Source of the DNA: Opitutaceae bacterium
GTDB lineage: Bacteria > Verrucomicrobiota > Verrucomicrobiia > Opitutales > Opitutaceae
Direction: 5' to 3'
NCBI GenBank assembly: GCA_024233285.1
Contig: JACKPU010000002.1
Location: 62,001-126,000, forward strand
DNA: 64,000 nucleotides
Of the stretch, positions 1 to 9,417 are shown piece by piece. How positions within the stretch are numbered: the stretch's first letter is position 1; every line of letters starts with the position of its first letter. A program made the position numbers and the translations under genes. The notes under the pieces are model-generated. The model was not told the origin of the DNA and did no database searches. It saw nothing but the letters and a program-made list of their open reading frames with translations.

Positions 1-434
1 CGGTGAATGCGAAAATCGCCTATTTCGCGCACGATATTTTCAGCGCTTACCGCAGTTACGGCCAGCCGCTCTATCGCGACTTCTTTGCCGCGGCCCTCAA
101 TCGTTTGCTCAACGGCAAACTGCCGGTGGAAACCAATTTGCCCACCACGGCTCGCGTCAACGTGATGGAGCAGCGCAAGGAGAAGCGCTACGTGGCGCAT
201 CTGCTCTACGCGGCGACCAGCACGCGCGGCAAGTTCAACGGCCAGCCCGTCGAACTCATCGAAGATTTGATCCCGTTGCGCGATGTCAGCGTCACCCTGC
301 GTTTGCCGCGCAAGGTAAAGACCGTGCGACTCGTGCCCGCCGGCGACGAACTCGCGTTTACCGCGACGAAGGACGGCGTGAGCTTTACGGTGCCGGAATT
401 CACCGCGCATCAAATGGTCGAACTCGGCTACTGA
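1..434 (+). CDS. C-terminal part of a glycosidase-like protein (beta-galactosidase trimerisation-type), truncated by window edge
   Basis: The reading frame is open from the first base and ends at TGA 432-434, so this is the 3' end of a gene that begins outside the window. The roughly 143 residues seen resemble the C-terminal part of GH42-like or alpha-L-fucosidase-annotated proteins. They start with an active-site-distal segment (YFAHDIFSAYRSYG), continue through a region with HLLYAA and IEDLIPL, and end in a beta-sandwich-like VSFTVPEFTAHQMVEL. In that family this corresponds to the end of the trimerisation domain and the C-terminal beta domain. It lies 9 bases upstream of an enolase-superfamily dehydratase, consistent with one sugar-utilisation operon. 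The exact substrate cannot be read from this fragment. Confidence 0.6.
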   Translation, partial: VNAKIAYFAHDIFSAYRSYGQPLYRDFFAAALNRLLNGKLPVETNLPTTARVNVMEQRKEKRYVAHLLYAATSTRGKFNGQPVELIEDLIPLRDVSVTLRLPRKVKTVRLVPAGDELAFTATKDGVSFTVPEFTAHQMVELGY

Positions 435-443
435 TTTCGCGCC

Positions 444-1622
444 ATGAAAATCACCCGCATCGAGACCAAGGTCTGCCATGCGCGCATGCGCAACTGGATC
501 TTCGTCAAAGTCATCACCGATCAGCCCGGATTGTTTGGTTGGGGCGAAGCCACCCTTGAATGGCACACCCGTTCGGTCGTCGGCGCGATCGAGGATCTGA
601 GCCAGTTGCTAATCGGCGAGGATCCCCGGCGCATCGAACATCTGTGGCAGACGATGTATCGCCAGCATTTCTGGCACGGCAACGGAGCCGTGCGCGGCAC
701 GGCCATTGCCGGCATCGATCTCGCGCTGTGGGATATTCTCGGCAAGATTCTGAACGTGCCCTGCCACCAGCTCTGGGGTGGACGCGTCCGCGATTACATC
801 CGGCTTTACTGCCACTTGGGCGGCGGACGCATGGAGGATTTTTACGAGACGCCGGTTGATGAAGCGAAACGGTTCGGCGAATTGGCCCAAAAGGCCGTGG
901 CTGATGGCTACACCGCATTCAAATCCATGCCCGTGCCGGAGCAGATGCCGATCGAAGGCGTGAAACCGGTCAAAGCGGCCGCGGCCTGCGTCCAGGCGAT
1001 GCGCGAGGCCGTCGGCGATGGGATCGACATTATGGTCGATTGCCATGCGCGGCCTTCGCCGCAGATGGGCCTGCAATTCGCCAAGGCCCTCGAGCCCTAC
1101 GATCTCTATTTTTTCGAGGAACCCTGCTGGCCGGAACACATGGACGGCATCGCTGCGGTGCAGCATGCGGTCAAAACCCCGATTGCGACCGGCGAACGCC
1201 TGACCTCGTCCTTTGCATTCAAGGAATTGCTCGAAAAGCGCGCGGCCGCGATCGTGCAGCCCGACATCACCCACTGCGGCGGGCTGAGCGAAACCCGGCG
1301 GGTCGCCGCCATGGCCAACGCTTACGGCGTAGCCGTCGCCCCGCATAATCCGCAGGGCCCGGTCAGCACGGCGGCATCGATCGAGTTCGGTTTCGCCACG
1401 CCTAATTACCTGATCTGCGAAGCCGTGCACCAAGACGTGCCGTGGCGCGACGACGTTGTGTCGTGGGGTTTCCGCGTTGAGCCCAAGGGCCGTCGCGTTT
1501 ATCCCGGAGAACGTCCGGGCCTGGGTGTGGAAATTAACGAGGCCGAAGTTGCCAAACATCCGTTCGAGCAGGAAGTGCCGCGCCGCAGTTTCGCGCCTGA
1601 TGGGGCGGTCATCGACTGGTGA
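444..1622 (+). CDS. Mandelate racemase/muconate lactonizing enzyme family dehydratase (galactonate/mannonate dehydratase-like)
   Basis: A 392-residue enolase-superfamily protein with an N-terminal capping domain (about 1-125) and a TIM barrel. Visible active-site elements are the barrel motif VDCHAR (Asp and His), FFEEPCWPE (Glu metal ligand), ATGERL (Glu ligand), QPDITHCGG and the catalytic APHNPQGP His. This combination is typical of sugar-acid dehydratases such as D-galactonate or D-mannonate dehydratase, which convert aldonic acids to 2-keto-3-deoxy acids in the cytoplasm. The stop overlaps the next gene's start region (TGATG), implying translational coupling to the SDR. The SDR and SMP-30 lactonase downstream fit an oxidative aldose route (dehydrogenase, lactonase, dehydratase). 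The exact substrate is not determinable here. Confidence 0.85.
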   Translation: MKITRIETKVCHARMRNWIFVKVITDQPGLFGWGEATLEWHTRSVVGAIEDLSQLLIGEDPRRIEHLWQTMYRQHFWHGNGAVRGTAIAGIDLALWDILGKILNVPCHQLWGGRVRDYIRLYCHLGGGRMEDFYETPVDEAKRFGELAQKAVADGYTAFKSMPVPEQMPIEGVKPVKAAAACVQAMREAVGDGIDIMVDCHARPSPQMGLQFAKALEPYDLYFFEEPCWPEHMDGIAAVQHAVKTPIATGERLTSSFAFKELLEKRAAAIVQPDITHCGGLSETRRVAAMANAYGVAVAPHNPQGPVSTAASIEFGFATPNYLICEAVHQDVPWRDDVVSWGFRVEPKGRRVYPGERPGLGVEINEAEVAKHPFEQEVPRRSFAPDGAVIDW

Positions 1623-2407
1623 TGAACGCGGCGCCCGAGTTTGACGAGACTCCCCGGCCGGCGCTGCGCCTGCCGGATCTCGCGGGGCGTATCGCACTGG
1701 TGACCGGCGCGAGCTCGGGCATCGGCCGTGCGACCGCGGAATTATTGCTCGCGAATGGCGCCGCGGTGCACGGCCTGGCGCATGAACGCACAGACATCGC
1801 GCATCCGCATTTTCGGGCGCATCTTTGCGATCTGCGCGACGCCGCGACGATCAAGCAAACGGTTGCGGCCATCGCGGCGGGCAGTCCGCATTTGGACTAC
1901 GTCGTCAACGTCGCCGGCATTGATCCCAAGGTCTCGCTCGATGAGGGTGGCGCCACGCAGTGGGATGAAATCGCCGATACGAATCTCCGCGCGTATTACC
2001 TCGTGCTGCACGAAGCCGTGGCCTTGTTGCGTCGCGGGCAGGGCCGGGCGGTCGTCAATGTGTCCTCAATCAATTACCGCCTCGGCGTGCCCAAACGCGC
2101 GATCTACGCGGCAACGAAAGCGGGCATCCTTGGGCTTACCACCGGGTTGGCCCGCGAACTCGGTCGCGATGGCATTCGCATCAATACCGTGACCCCCGGC
2201 TGGGTGTTCACGCCAAATCAAGTGCGCGCGTATTTTCAGGGCGATGACGCCGGCAAGAACCTCGCCTATCTCGCCTCAGTGCAGTCGCTGCGCGTGAAGA
2301 TTGAGGCGAACGATATCGCCAATCACATTCTGTTTTACCTGAGCGATGTCAGCCGGGCGTCGACCGGCCACAACTGCGTGGTCGATGCCGGCTGGACGCT
2401 GGAATGA
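1622..2407 (+). CDS. SDR family sugar dehydrogenase-like oxidoreductase
   Basis: A classical short-chain dehydrogenase/reductase of about 261 residues. It has the nucleotide-binding TGASSGIG near the N terminus, NVAG after strand 4, and a catalytic Ser in NVSSINY with Tyr/Lys in YAATK. The C-terminal VDAGWTLE resembles the usual SDR dinucleotide-site end. ATG 1622 is chosen; an in-frame GTG at 1619 is possible, and both overlap the dehydratase stop. Its place between an aldonate dehydratase and an SMP-30 lactonase suggests oxidation of a sugar or its lactone-forming aldose, but substrate assignment is inference. Confidence 0.85.
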   Translation: MNAAPEFDETPRPALRLPDLAGRIALVTGASSGIGRATAELLLANGAAVHGLAHERTDIAHPHFRAHLCDLRDAATIKQTVAAIAAGSPHLDYVVNVAGIDPKVSLDEGGATQWDEIADTNLRAYYLVLHEAVALLRRGQGRAVVNVSSINYRLGVPKRAIYAATKAGILGLTTGLARELGRDGIRINTVTPGWVFTPNQVRAYFQGDDAGKNLAYLASVQSLRVKIEANDIANHILFYLSDVSRASTGHNCVVDAGWTLE

Positions 2408-2411
2408 ATTT

Positions 2412-3284
2412 ATGAGCAACGCCGAACCCACCCCAAAAGTCCTGGTCAATCGCTCCTGCGCCCTGTCGGAAAACCCGTTGTGGGACGAACAGACCGAAAC
2501 CATTTATTGGACCGACATCACCGGCGGCGCCGTGTGGTCGCATCACGTGCCGTCCGCGACGACGAAGCAGATTTATGCAGGGCCGACGGTTGGCGGGTTC
2601 ACGCAGGAAACGGACGGGGCGTTGCTGCTGTTTCGGGTGAGTGACATCACGCGACTCGATCCGGCCACGGGCGCGCTGCGCGAGGTGGCCAAGTTCGATG
2701 AACCGGGCAACACGCGCTTCAACGATGTGATCGCCGACCCGCGCGGCCGCGTGTTTGCGGGCACGATCGGCACGACCGAGTCCACGCCGACCGGCGGGGT
2801 TTATCGCTACGATCCCGATGGTTCGGTGCGGCGCGTGATCTACGGCACCGGCTGTTCCAACGGCATGGCCTTCACGGCGGACCGGAAGAGTTTCTTTTGG
2901 ACCTGCTCCACCCGCAGCCAGATCTATCGCTACGATTACGACGAGGAAACCGGCGAAATCACCAACGAACGCCTTTGGTATCAGGCGACGAAGGAAGAGG
3001 GCATCACCGACGGCATGACCATTGATACCGAGGACAATCTCTGGAGTGCGCGCTGGGATGGTTATCGCGTCGCGCAACACGCGGCGCCGGACGGCAAGGT
3101 GTTGCGCGAGATCAAATTCCCCGTGGCCAAGGTCAGTTCGGTGACCTTTGGCGGACCGGATTTCGGCACGATGTTCCTCTCCACCGCCGGCGGTAACGGC
3201 AAGGACTCGCTCGATGGTGCAATCTTCACCTTGCAGGTGCCCGGGGTGCGCGGCCGTGCCAAGTTCCGCTCCCGGCTGACGTGA
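2412..3284 (+). CDS. SMP-30/gluconolactonase family lactonase
   Basis: About 290 residues with the six-bladed beta-propeller signature of the SMP-30/regucalcin family. The metal-binding Glu is in ALSENPLWD, Asn in RFNDVIADPRGRVFAGT, a second Asn in GCSNGMAF and Asp in TDGMTID. Such enzymes hydrolyse aldonolactones to aldonic acids. ATG 2412 lies four bases after the preceding stop and gives a normal family N terminus. The frame is open further upstream, but that part overlaps the SDR gene. It belongs to the same rightward operon as the dehydratase and SDR. Confidence 0.85.
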   Translation: MSNAEPTPKVLVNRSCALSENPLWDEQTETIYWTDITGGAVWSHHVPSATTKQIYAGPTVGGFTQETDGALLLFRVSDITRLDPATGALREVAKFDEPGNTRFNDVIADPRGRVFAGTIGTTESTPTGGVYRYDPDGSVRRVIYGTGCSNGMAFTADRKSFFWTCSTRSQIYRYDYDEETGEITNERLWYQATKEEGITDGMTIDTEDNLWSARWDGYRVAQHAAPDGKVLREIKFPVAKVSSVTFGGPDFGTMFLSTAGGNGKDSLDGAIFTLQVPGVRGRAKFRSRLT

Positions 3285-3302
3285 GAATCCATTTATAACA
3301 TC

Positions 3303-4202
3303 ATGAAATTCGCCGTTATCAATGACCTGCATGCGCAGTTTACCCCCAAGTCCCATCAATCGGGTTATCCGGGAGCCAATGGCCGCGCCGAATGGATGCT
3401 CGGCCAGTTCGCGAAGGGCGGAGCGCATGACGATGTCGATTTTCTGATCGGCGCGGGTGACCTGATTCATGGCGAGGACCTGAAAGCGATTCGCGCGGAA
3501 ATGAAAGCACTGCGCAAGCGGCTGAAACCTTTGGCGATGCCGTTTTATCCGTGCTGCGGCAACCATGAGATCAAGCAATGGGAGGGAGATGCGGATTACG
3601 AACGGCCTTACACGAAGGCGTTTGGCAAAGACCGGTTCGATTACGCGATTTCAACCGAGTCGCTTGAGATCATCGTGCTGAACAACGCCGGCACTTATCA
3701 CGTTACTTCGAAACGGCGCGAGCAGCGCGCTCAACGCTTTGAGCAAATGCTCAAAGCCCGGCCCGGCGTGCCGAAAATCGTGATCTGCCATGTGCCCTTG
3801 GTTTCCATTCGCGATCGCGATGTGTTACGCGGCAGTTTCGGTTTTATCAGCTACCGGTGTCTCGAAGGGGAACTGCTGGACTTGCTCGATACCGTTGGTG
3901 GCGACGTGCGTTTGGTGGTCTCCGGCCACCTGCATCTCACCGGCATGGTGCAGCGGCGGGGCGTGTGTCACCTGACGACGGCGGGCACCGCGTCGTTTCC
4001 GCACGACTATGCCGTGGTTGATGCCACACCGGATCGTATTAGCGTTAACGTGCGCGCGCTGCCGAAATCATTGCATGAGCCGGCATCGAATATACATGGA
4101 CCGCCCCGTTACGAAGCAGGTTACACGGATGCCGATCACCCGAAGGCGTTGTCCTATTTGCGCGGGCGCCCCGGAGAGCGGCGGTTTACGATCAAACTCT
4201 GA
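3303..4202 (+). CDS. Calcineurin-like metallophosphoesterase
   Basis: A 299-residue protein with the dinuclear metal motifs of the calcineurin-like superfamily: D8-x-H10 (NDLHAQF), GAGDLIHG (Asp about 53), CCGNHE (Asn/His about 87-88), VICHVP and GHLHLTG. No signal peptide or membrane segment is visible, so it is probably cytoplasmic. It follows the lactonase by 18 bases in the same direction and may belong to the same operon. The phosphoester substrate is unknown. In catabolic loci such proteins can act as sugar-phosphate phosphatases, but nothing in the sequence shows that. Confidence 0.8.
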   Translation: MKFAVINDLHAQFTPKSHQSGYPGANGRAEWMLGQFAKGGAHDDVDFLIGAGDLIHGEDLKAIRAEMKALRKRLKPLAMPFYPCCGNHEIKQWEGDADYERPYTKAFGKDRFDYAISTESLEIIVLNNAGTYHVTSKRREQRAQRFEQMLKARPGVPKIVICHVPLVSIRDRDVLRGSFGFISYRCLEGELLDLLDTVGGDVRLVVSGHLHLTGMVQRRGVCHLTTAGTASFPHDYAVVDATPDRISVNVRALPKSLHEPASNIHGPPRYEAGYTDADHPKALSYLRGRPGERRFTIKL

Positions 4203-4234
4203 GCGGCGCGTTCTGGGGGCCATCGAGGTTAGTT

Positions 4235-4280
4235 ACCTGCAGGCATGGCCGTGCCATGCGAAGCTCGCGTGAGCGAGCGT
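4235..4280. repeat. Paired-hairpin palindromic repeat beside tRNA-Leu
   Basis: Two adjacent perfect hairpins lie just beyond the tRNA CCA end: GCATGGC/GCCATGC at 4243-4259 and GCTCGC/GCGAGC at 4263-4278. The same two-hairpin architecture recurs elsewhere in this window with different sequences. It lies between convergent transcription from the phosphoesterase gene and the tRNA, so it could terminate either. Confidence 0.6.
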
Positions 4281-4284
4281 AGCA

Positions 4285-4370
4285 TGGTGCCCGGGGTGGG
4301 ACTCGAACCCACACGACCTTACGGTCAGGGGATTTTAAGTCCCCAGTGTCTGCCATTCCACCACCCGGGC
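4285..4370 (-). tRNA. tRNA-Leu (anticodon UAA), CCA encoded
   Basis: The reverse strand folds as a class II tRNA. The acceptor stem is GCCCGGG paired with CCCGGGC, followed by discriminator A and an encoded CCA (4285-4287). The anticodon stem is GGGGA/TCCCC with loop CTTAAAA, giving anticodon TAA. The long variable arm is GACC-GTAA-GGTC, and the T arm contains GTGGGTTCGAGTCCCAC. The long variable arm and UAA anticodon identify leucine. Confidence 0.97.
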
Positions 4371-4482
4371 GATGGGAATGGGACTGTCATGTTCCCTGTT
4401 AGGTTCGTCAACCCTGAGGGGAGGACTTCCATTTTCGGATTGCTAATCCCACTGGTGGGAATGCCCTAATCGGGACTGCGGC

Positions 4483-6501
4483 ATGAAATTCGGCACCCTG
4501 ATTCCTGTTCTTACCTCCTTGGTTGCCTTAAGCCTGTCCCCGCAGGCCCTGGCCGCGCAGTCGGCTGAAGCCGAGGTGCTGGCGGGCAAGACCGACGACA
4601 TGGTCGGCCCGATCAATGTGCCGGGGACCGATTTGGACTCGGTGTTGGGGATGCTGGAAATGTGGACGGGCCGTTCGATCCTGCGCCCCCAAAACCTTCC
4701 CGCGCTCACGCTTTCATTGCAACTCAAGCATCGGGTTACCAAGGCCGAGGCCATTCAGGCGGTTGAAACGCTCCTCAACCTCAACGGCGTCGCCGTCACC
4801 CCGATGGGCGACCGTTTCCTGAAGGTCACCCCGCTCAGCGCCGCGAAGTCCGAGGCGCCGGAACTGATCGAAGGCTCGACCTTGTTGCTGCCGCCGAGCG
4901 GTCGCACGGCGAGCAAGCTCTTTCAACTCAGCTTTCTGCGCGTCGGCGAGTTCATGCCGCAGATTGCCGGGCTGCTCAATCCTGCCGCCGGCAGTCCGCC
5001 GGTCGTGTTCGACAAGGCCAACGCGGCGCTGATCACGGACTCGATCAGCAACCTCCAACGCATCGAGACGCTGGTCAATCAGCTCGATCGCCCTGTGCTC
5101 GGCGGACTCGCGCCGAAATTTTACACGCTGACCTCGGCCAAGGCCAGCGACGTGGTCAACAAGATGCGCGCCATGCTCACCGGCCCGCTGCAAACCCAGC
5201 TTGGCACCGCGACGAGTTTCAATGCCGACGATCGCACCAACCAGATCGTGCTAATCGCCGATCCGCGCCAATACGGTTTCTTTGACGAGCTGATCGCCCG
5301 GCTCGATGTGCGCGCCGATCCCAACACCCGCAACGAGGTCATTTATCTCAAGCACGCCGCCGCGAAGGACGTGGCCTCCATTCTGAGTTCGCTGGTGGAT
5401 GGCCAGAACAACGCCGCGCAATCCACCGGTCGCCGCCAGTCTGTGGTGGTTCAACCCGCCACGCCGACGAACCAACCCAATGTGGCGCCGCCGCCCTCCA
5501 TTGCTTCCCTCGCGCCGCAGCTCGATCTCGACTCGGCCAACCAGTTCAGCGCCGTGCTGACGATTTTGCCGGAAGAGCGCAGCAACTCGATTGTCGTCTC
5601 CGGCACGGTTGATGACCTGCGGCTGATTCAAGATCTCGTGGCCAAGATCGACGTGTTGCTTGCGCAGGTGCGCATCGAGGTCGTCATCGCCGAAGTCACG
5701 CTGGGCGACAACGCCACTTCCGGCATCAGCGAGCTCGGTTTGGAAATCAGCGGTGACAAACTCGTCGGCTTCAGCGGCACCGCCGCCGGCATTTCGGTGC
5801 CCAGCGCCACGATCACGCCGGGCGTCGTGGGGGCCGGCCCTTACGACCTTGCGGCCACCATCAACCTCGGCACGACCCCGCGCAAAAATAACACGAACAT
5901 CCTCTCCGTGCCGAACATCGTCACGACGCACAACAAGGAGGGTAAAATCTTTGTCGGCGAACAGCGCCCGGTCATCAGCAGCTACCTCAACGACTCAACC
6001 AACACCGGCACAAATATCGGCACCGGTTATCGTTCCACCGTGAATTCCCAGAAGATCGGTATCGAACTTACGGTGAAACCGCTGATCGGCCCCGACGGCT
6101 CCGTGCAGTTGGAAATTCAGCAAACGGTGGATGACATTCTCGGCGAGGTCATCATCGACGGCAACCCGCAGCCGCGCATCGGTTCGCGCGAAACCGAATC
6201 CTTTGTCAGCGTGCGCAGCGGCGAGATTGTCGTGCTCGGCGGACTGCAGCGCACTTCGCAGTCCAAGAGCACCAGCCGCCTCGGTCCAATTCCGATCATC
6301 GGCGATCTGCTCGGTCGCCGCACCAAGGAAAACACCCGCACCGACCTGGTCTTCTTTCTGCGGCCGACCGTCCTGACCAACACGCCCGCGGACAACGTCC
6401 CCGCGATGCAACAGATCGAAGGGTTTCCCAAGGCGCAGCGCGGCAAGTTGAAGAGCATTCTGGAGCCCGCCGGGAGTATTCTGGATGCCAGTGGAAATTG
6501 A
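4483..6501 (+). CDS. gspD: Type II secretion system secretin GspD
   Basis: A 672-residue secretin with a signal peptide (about 1-25, ending ALAAQ). Periplasmic N-domains follow: N0-like at about 40-115, and N1/N2-type repeats at about 140-210 (KANAALITDSISNLQRIE) and 210-375 with a low-complexity insert near 315-345. The outer-membrane secretin domain runs from about 395 to 640, with VRIEVVIAEV, a VPNIVTTHNKEG segment, GIELTVKPLI and the conserved end GEIVVLGGL...PIIGDLLGRR. It would form the outer-membrane pore of the type II secretion system. It overlaps gspE by 17 bases. Type IV pilus PilQ is a less likely alternative because the partners here are pseudopilin-type Gsp proteins. Confidence 0.9.
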   Translation: MKFGTLIPVLTSLVALSLSPQALAAQSAEAEVLAGKTDDMVGPINVPGTDLDSVLGMLEMWTGRSILRPQNLPALTLSLQLKHRVTKAEAIQAVETLLNLNGVAVTPMGDRFLKVTPLSAAKSEAPELIEGSTLLLPPSGRTASKLFQLSFLRVGEFMPQIAGLLNPAAGSPPVVFDKANAALITDSISNLQRIETLVNQLDRPVLGGLAPKFYTLTSAKASDVVNKMRAMLTGPLQTQLGTATSFNADDRTNQIVLIADPRQYGFFDELIARLDVRADPNTRNEVIYLKHAAAKDVASILSSLVDGQNNAAQSTGRRQSVVVQPATPTNQPNVAPPPSIASLAPQLDLDSANQFSAVLTILPEERSNSIVVSGTVDDLRLIQDLVAKIDVLLAQVRIEVVIAEVTLGDNATSGISELGLEISGDKLVGFSGTAAGISVPSATITPGVVGAGPYDLAATINLGTTPRKNNTNILSVPNIVTTHNKEGKIFVGEQRPVISSYLNDSTNTGTNIGTGYRSTVNSQKIGIELTVKPLIGPDGSVQLEIQQTVDDILGEVIIDGNPQPRIGSRETESFVSVRSGEIVVLGGLQRTSQSKSTSRLGPIPIIGDLLGRRTKENTRTDLVFFLRPTVLTNTPADNVPAMQQIEGFPKAQRGKLKSILEPAGSILDASGN

Positions 6502-8173
6502 TTTTCTAACGGCCGGCCCGGCGGCGGGACTGCGCGAAGAGGCGCGTCAGGCCATCGCGGCCGCACCGCGCAGCGAGCGCTTGGAGGAATACGCCAAGGC
6601 GATCGGGCGCGCACCCAAAGAGGCCTTGGCTGAACTCGCCGCCGCTACCGGTATCGCGATCGCGAACGAACTGCGCATCGACGAGGCAGCCAAGCCGATC
6701 CTGCCCGCGCGCTTGGCGGCGGATTTTCAAGTCGTGCCGCTCAAGGTGAACGATTCGCCTGAAGCCGAACTGCACCTCGCGGTGTCGTGGCCGCCGGACG
6801 ACACGCTGGCCGATTGGGTGCGCACTTTCACGCATCGCGAATTGCGCTGGCACCTCGCGCCGCCCGACAAGGTCCAGCAACTCATCCGCGACAACTACGG
6901 TGTGGGGGCGGGCAGTCTTGATCTGGCGGACGCGGCCGATGTCGCGTTGCACGAATCGCTGGGCGACACCGATGCCGATGAGGACGCCGCGGTCGTGCGT
7001 TTCGTCAGTGATGTGATCACGCAGGCGATCGAGGATGGCGCGACGGACATTCATTTCGAGCCGCAGGAAGGCCAGTTGCGCATTCGTTACCGGGTGGACG
7101 GCCTGCTTGTGCCGGTGCCACTGCCGGAAAATCTGCTGCGCTTTCAGGACGCCATCATCTCGCGCCTCAAGATCATGGCCCGGCTCAATATTTCCGAAAA
7201 GCGCCTGCCGCAGGATGGCCGCATCGCGTTTCGCGTGGACGGTGCGTCGCTCGATATTCGCGTTTCGACCATCCCCACGATTTACGCCGAGAGCGTGAGT
7301 CTGCGTCTGCTCAATCTGCGCAAGGAGGCCTACACGATGGATCGCATCGGGCTCGATGCGGACGAACGCGAACGCATCACCCGCGTGCTCGATTCGCCGC
7401 ACGGCATCGTGCTCGTGACGGGCCCGACCGGCTCGGGCAAGTCCACCTCGCTCAACGCATTTTTGCGTCAGATTAATTCGACCGATCTGCGCATCGTCAC
7501 GGTTGAGGATCCGATCGAATACGAGGTGCCCGGTGCCAACCAGATTCAGGTGCGACCGGAAATCGGACTCACGTTTGCCAGCACCCTGCGCCACATCCTG
7601 CGTCAGGATCCCGACGTCATCATGGTCGGCGAGGTTCGCGACCGCGAGACGGCCGACATCGCCATTCGCGCCTCGCTGACCGGTCACTTGGTGTTCACTA
7701 CGCTGCACACCAACGACGCGCCGGGCGCGATCACGCGCTTGATCGACATGGGCATCGAACCGTTCCTCATCGCGTCGGCGATCGAGCTCGTCATTGCGCA
7801 ACGACTTGTGCGCCGGCTGTGCCCGCAGTGCGCTCGATCCGCACCGGTCGAGCCGAAGAAGTTGCTGGAATCGCTCGCGGTGCTTGGCCTTGAGCCCTCC
7901 GCGGCCGAAGGGGTGACGGAACTCAAGAGCCCCGTCGGTTGTGATCACTGTCGAGGCACCGGTTTTCGCGGACGCATCGGTCTGTTTGAAATCCTGCGTC
8001 CGAACGAGGAGATGCACGATCTCATCGTCCGGCGCGAATCGACCCGGGCGCTGGCGCGCTGCGCGCAGAAGCACGGCATGCGCACCCTCACGCAATCCGG
8101 CTGGGCCAAGGTGCTGGCCGGCGAGACCACGATCGATGAAGTCGTGCGCATCATCAGCGTCAACGATCGCTGA
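6485..8173 (+). CDS. gspE: Type II secretion ATPase GspE
   Basis: A 562-residue cytoplasmic GspE/PilB-family ATPase. An N-terminal T2SSE_N-like region covers about 1-140. The core has GATDIHFEPQ, Walker A GPTGSGKST from residue 313, an Asp box, Walker B DPDVIMVGEVRD (about 375-386) and the His box TTLHTNDAPGA. A zinc-binding four-cysteine element is CPQC (446-449) and CDHC (486-489). It powers pseudopilus assembly. The start ATG lies inside the gspD end, and gspF follows after a 2-base gap, so the three are tightly coupled. The intact Walker motifs indicate a functional motor. Confidence 0.93.
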   Translation: MPVEIDFLTAGPAAGLREEARQAIAAAPRSERLEEYAKAIGRAPKEALAELAAATGIAIANELRIDEAAKPILPARLAADFQVVPLKVNDSPEAELHLAVSWPPDDTLADWVRTFTHRELRWHLAPPDKVQQLIRDNYGVGAGSLDLADAADVALHESLGDTDADEDAAVVRFVSDVITQAIEDGATDIHFEPQEGQLRIRYRVDGLLVPVPLPENLLRFQDAIISRLKIMARLNISEKRLPQDGRIAFRVDGASLDIRVSTIPTIYAESVSLRLLNLRKEAYTMDRIGLDADERERITRVLDSPHGIVLVTGPTGSGKSTSLNAFLRQINSTDLRIVTVEDPIEYEVPGANQIQVRPEIGLTFASTLRHILRQDPDVIMVGEVRDRETADIAIRASLTGHLVFTTLHTNDAPGAITRLIDMGIEPFLIASAIELVIAQRLVRRLCPQCARSAPVEPKKLLESLAVLGLEPSAAEGVTELKSPVGCDHCRGTGFRGRIGLFEILRPNEEMHDLIVRRESTRALARCAQKHGMRTLTQSGWAKVLAGETTIDEVVRIISVNDR

Positions 8174-8175
8174 CC

Positions 8176-9417
8176 ATGCCTGAGTTCGCCTACACCGCCC
8201 GCGATGCGCAGGGGAAAAGTGTGCGCGACACGGTCAACGCGGCGTCGCGGCGCGAGGCATTGCGCTTACTGGCGGCGCGCGGTTTGCAACCGGTGAGCTT
8301 GAACGAACGCACCACGGCGAAGACCGCGGCAACGCCAAGCCACGCCCCGACCAGCGGCTCGCCTGCATCAACGAAGGCGACTCCGCGCGCGGATGATCTG
8401 CTGCCATTTTTGCAGTCGTTGAGTGAATTGACGTCGAGCGGCATGTCGCCGGGCGAGGCGGTTCGCTTGCTGGCCAATCGCATCAAAGAGGCGCGCTTGC
8501 GCACTTTGTGTGTGATCATCTGGGACGGGCTGAAGGAAGGCCTGACGCTCTCGCAGACGATGGAAACCGTGCCGGTGGTGTTTGATCCGCAAACCGTCAA
8601 TCTCGTTCGCGCCGGCGAGGCCACGGGCAGCCTGAACGAAGTGTTGCTGCGCTTGATCGAGCACCACACCACGCGGCGCGAGTTGAAGCAGAAACTGATC
8701 ACCGCGATGGCATATCCCGTGGCAGTGACGGTGATGGCATTCGGCGTGGTGATGTTTTTCGTGTTCTTTCTGATGCCGCGTCTGCAGGGACTGCTGAACT
8801 CGCTCGGCGGCAAGTTACCGATCTCTACCCAGCTGTTGGTCAGTGGCTCCGAAATGCTCGTGCGGTATGGCATCATTATCATCCCGGCCGTGGCGTTGAC
8901 CGTGCTGCTCGTCTGGCGCTGGCACAAAACCGAGGCGGGTCGCGTGACGATTGATGGCTGGTTGGTTCAGATCCCGCTCGTGCGCGGCTGGGTCATCGAC
9001 ACCGGGGTGCTCGCGTTCGTGCAAACCTTGGCGGTGCTGTTGGAGAATGGCATCAACACCGTCGAGGCCTTGCGGCTGACCGAACGCACCGTGCCGAATC
9101 GCACGATGTGCGCCGCCTTGAAGGAAGCGACGGAGCAGGTGATCGAAGGCGAGAGTCTGTCCGCGGCGTTGGGCCGCACGGCCTATTTCCCCGACCTGGT
9201 GCTCGACCGACTGGCGGTGGGAGAAAACACGGGCCAGCTCGCGCCCTGTCTGCGTGATCTGGCGAAACACTACTCCAATCGTCACACGGTGAGGTTGCAG
9301 CGCATGGTCGGCGTGGTGACGCAGGCCGTGCTGGTCGGCGTGTTCGTTTTCGTCGGCTTCCTGGCCTACGCGATCGTGGCGGCGGTCCTGCGCGTAAGCT
9401 CGAGTTTTCAGTTCTGA
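8176..9417 (+). CDS. gspF: Type II secretion inner-membrane platform protein GspF
   Basis: A 413-residue GspF/PilC-family protein. The N terminus EFAYTARDAQGKSV is typical. There are two repeated T2SSF domains (about 75-200 and 275-400), hydrophobic transmembrane stretches near 180-205, 230-255 and 380-410, and the family motif VRAGEATGSL (first repeat) with AVGENTGQL (second repeat). It forms the inner-membrane platform contacting GspE. It is the last gene of the rightward gspDEF operon, and a paired palindrome follows its stop immediately. Confidence 0.92.
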   Translation: MPEFAYTARDAQGKSVRDTVNAASRREALRLLAARGLQPVSLNERTTAKTAATPSHAPTSGSPASTKATPRADDLLPFLQSLSELTSSGMSPGEAVRLLANRIKEARLRTLCVIIWDGLKEGLTLSQTMETVPVVFDPQTVNLVRAGEATGSLNEVLLRLIEHHTTRRELKQKLITAMAYPVAVTVMAFGVVMFFVFFLMPRLQGLLNSLGGKLPISTQLLVSGSEMLVRYGIIIIPAVALTVLLVWRWHKTEAGRVTIDGWLVQIPLVRGWVIDTGVLAFVQTLAVLLENGINTVEALRLTERTVPNRTMCAALKEATEQVIEGESLSAALGRTAYFPDLVLDRLAVGENTGQLAPCLRDLAKHYSNRHTVRLQRMVGVVTQAVLVGVFVFVGFLAYAIVAAVLRVSSSFQF

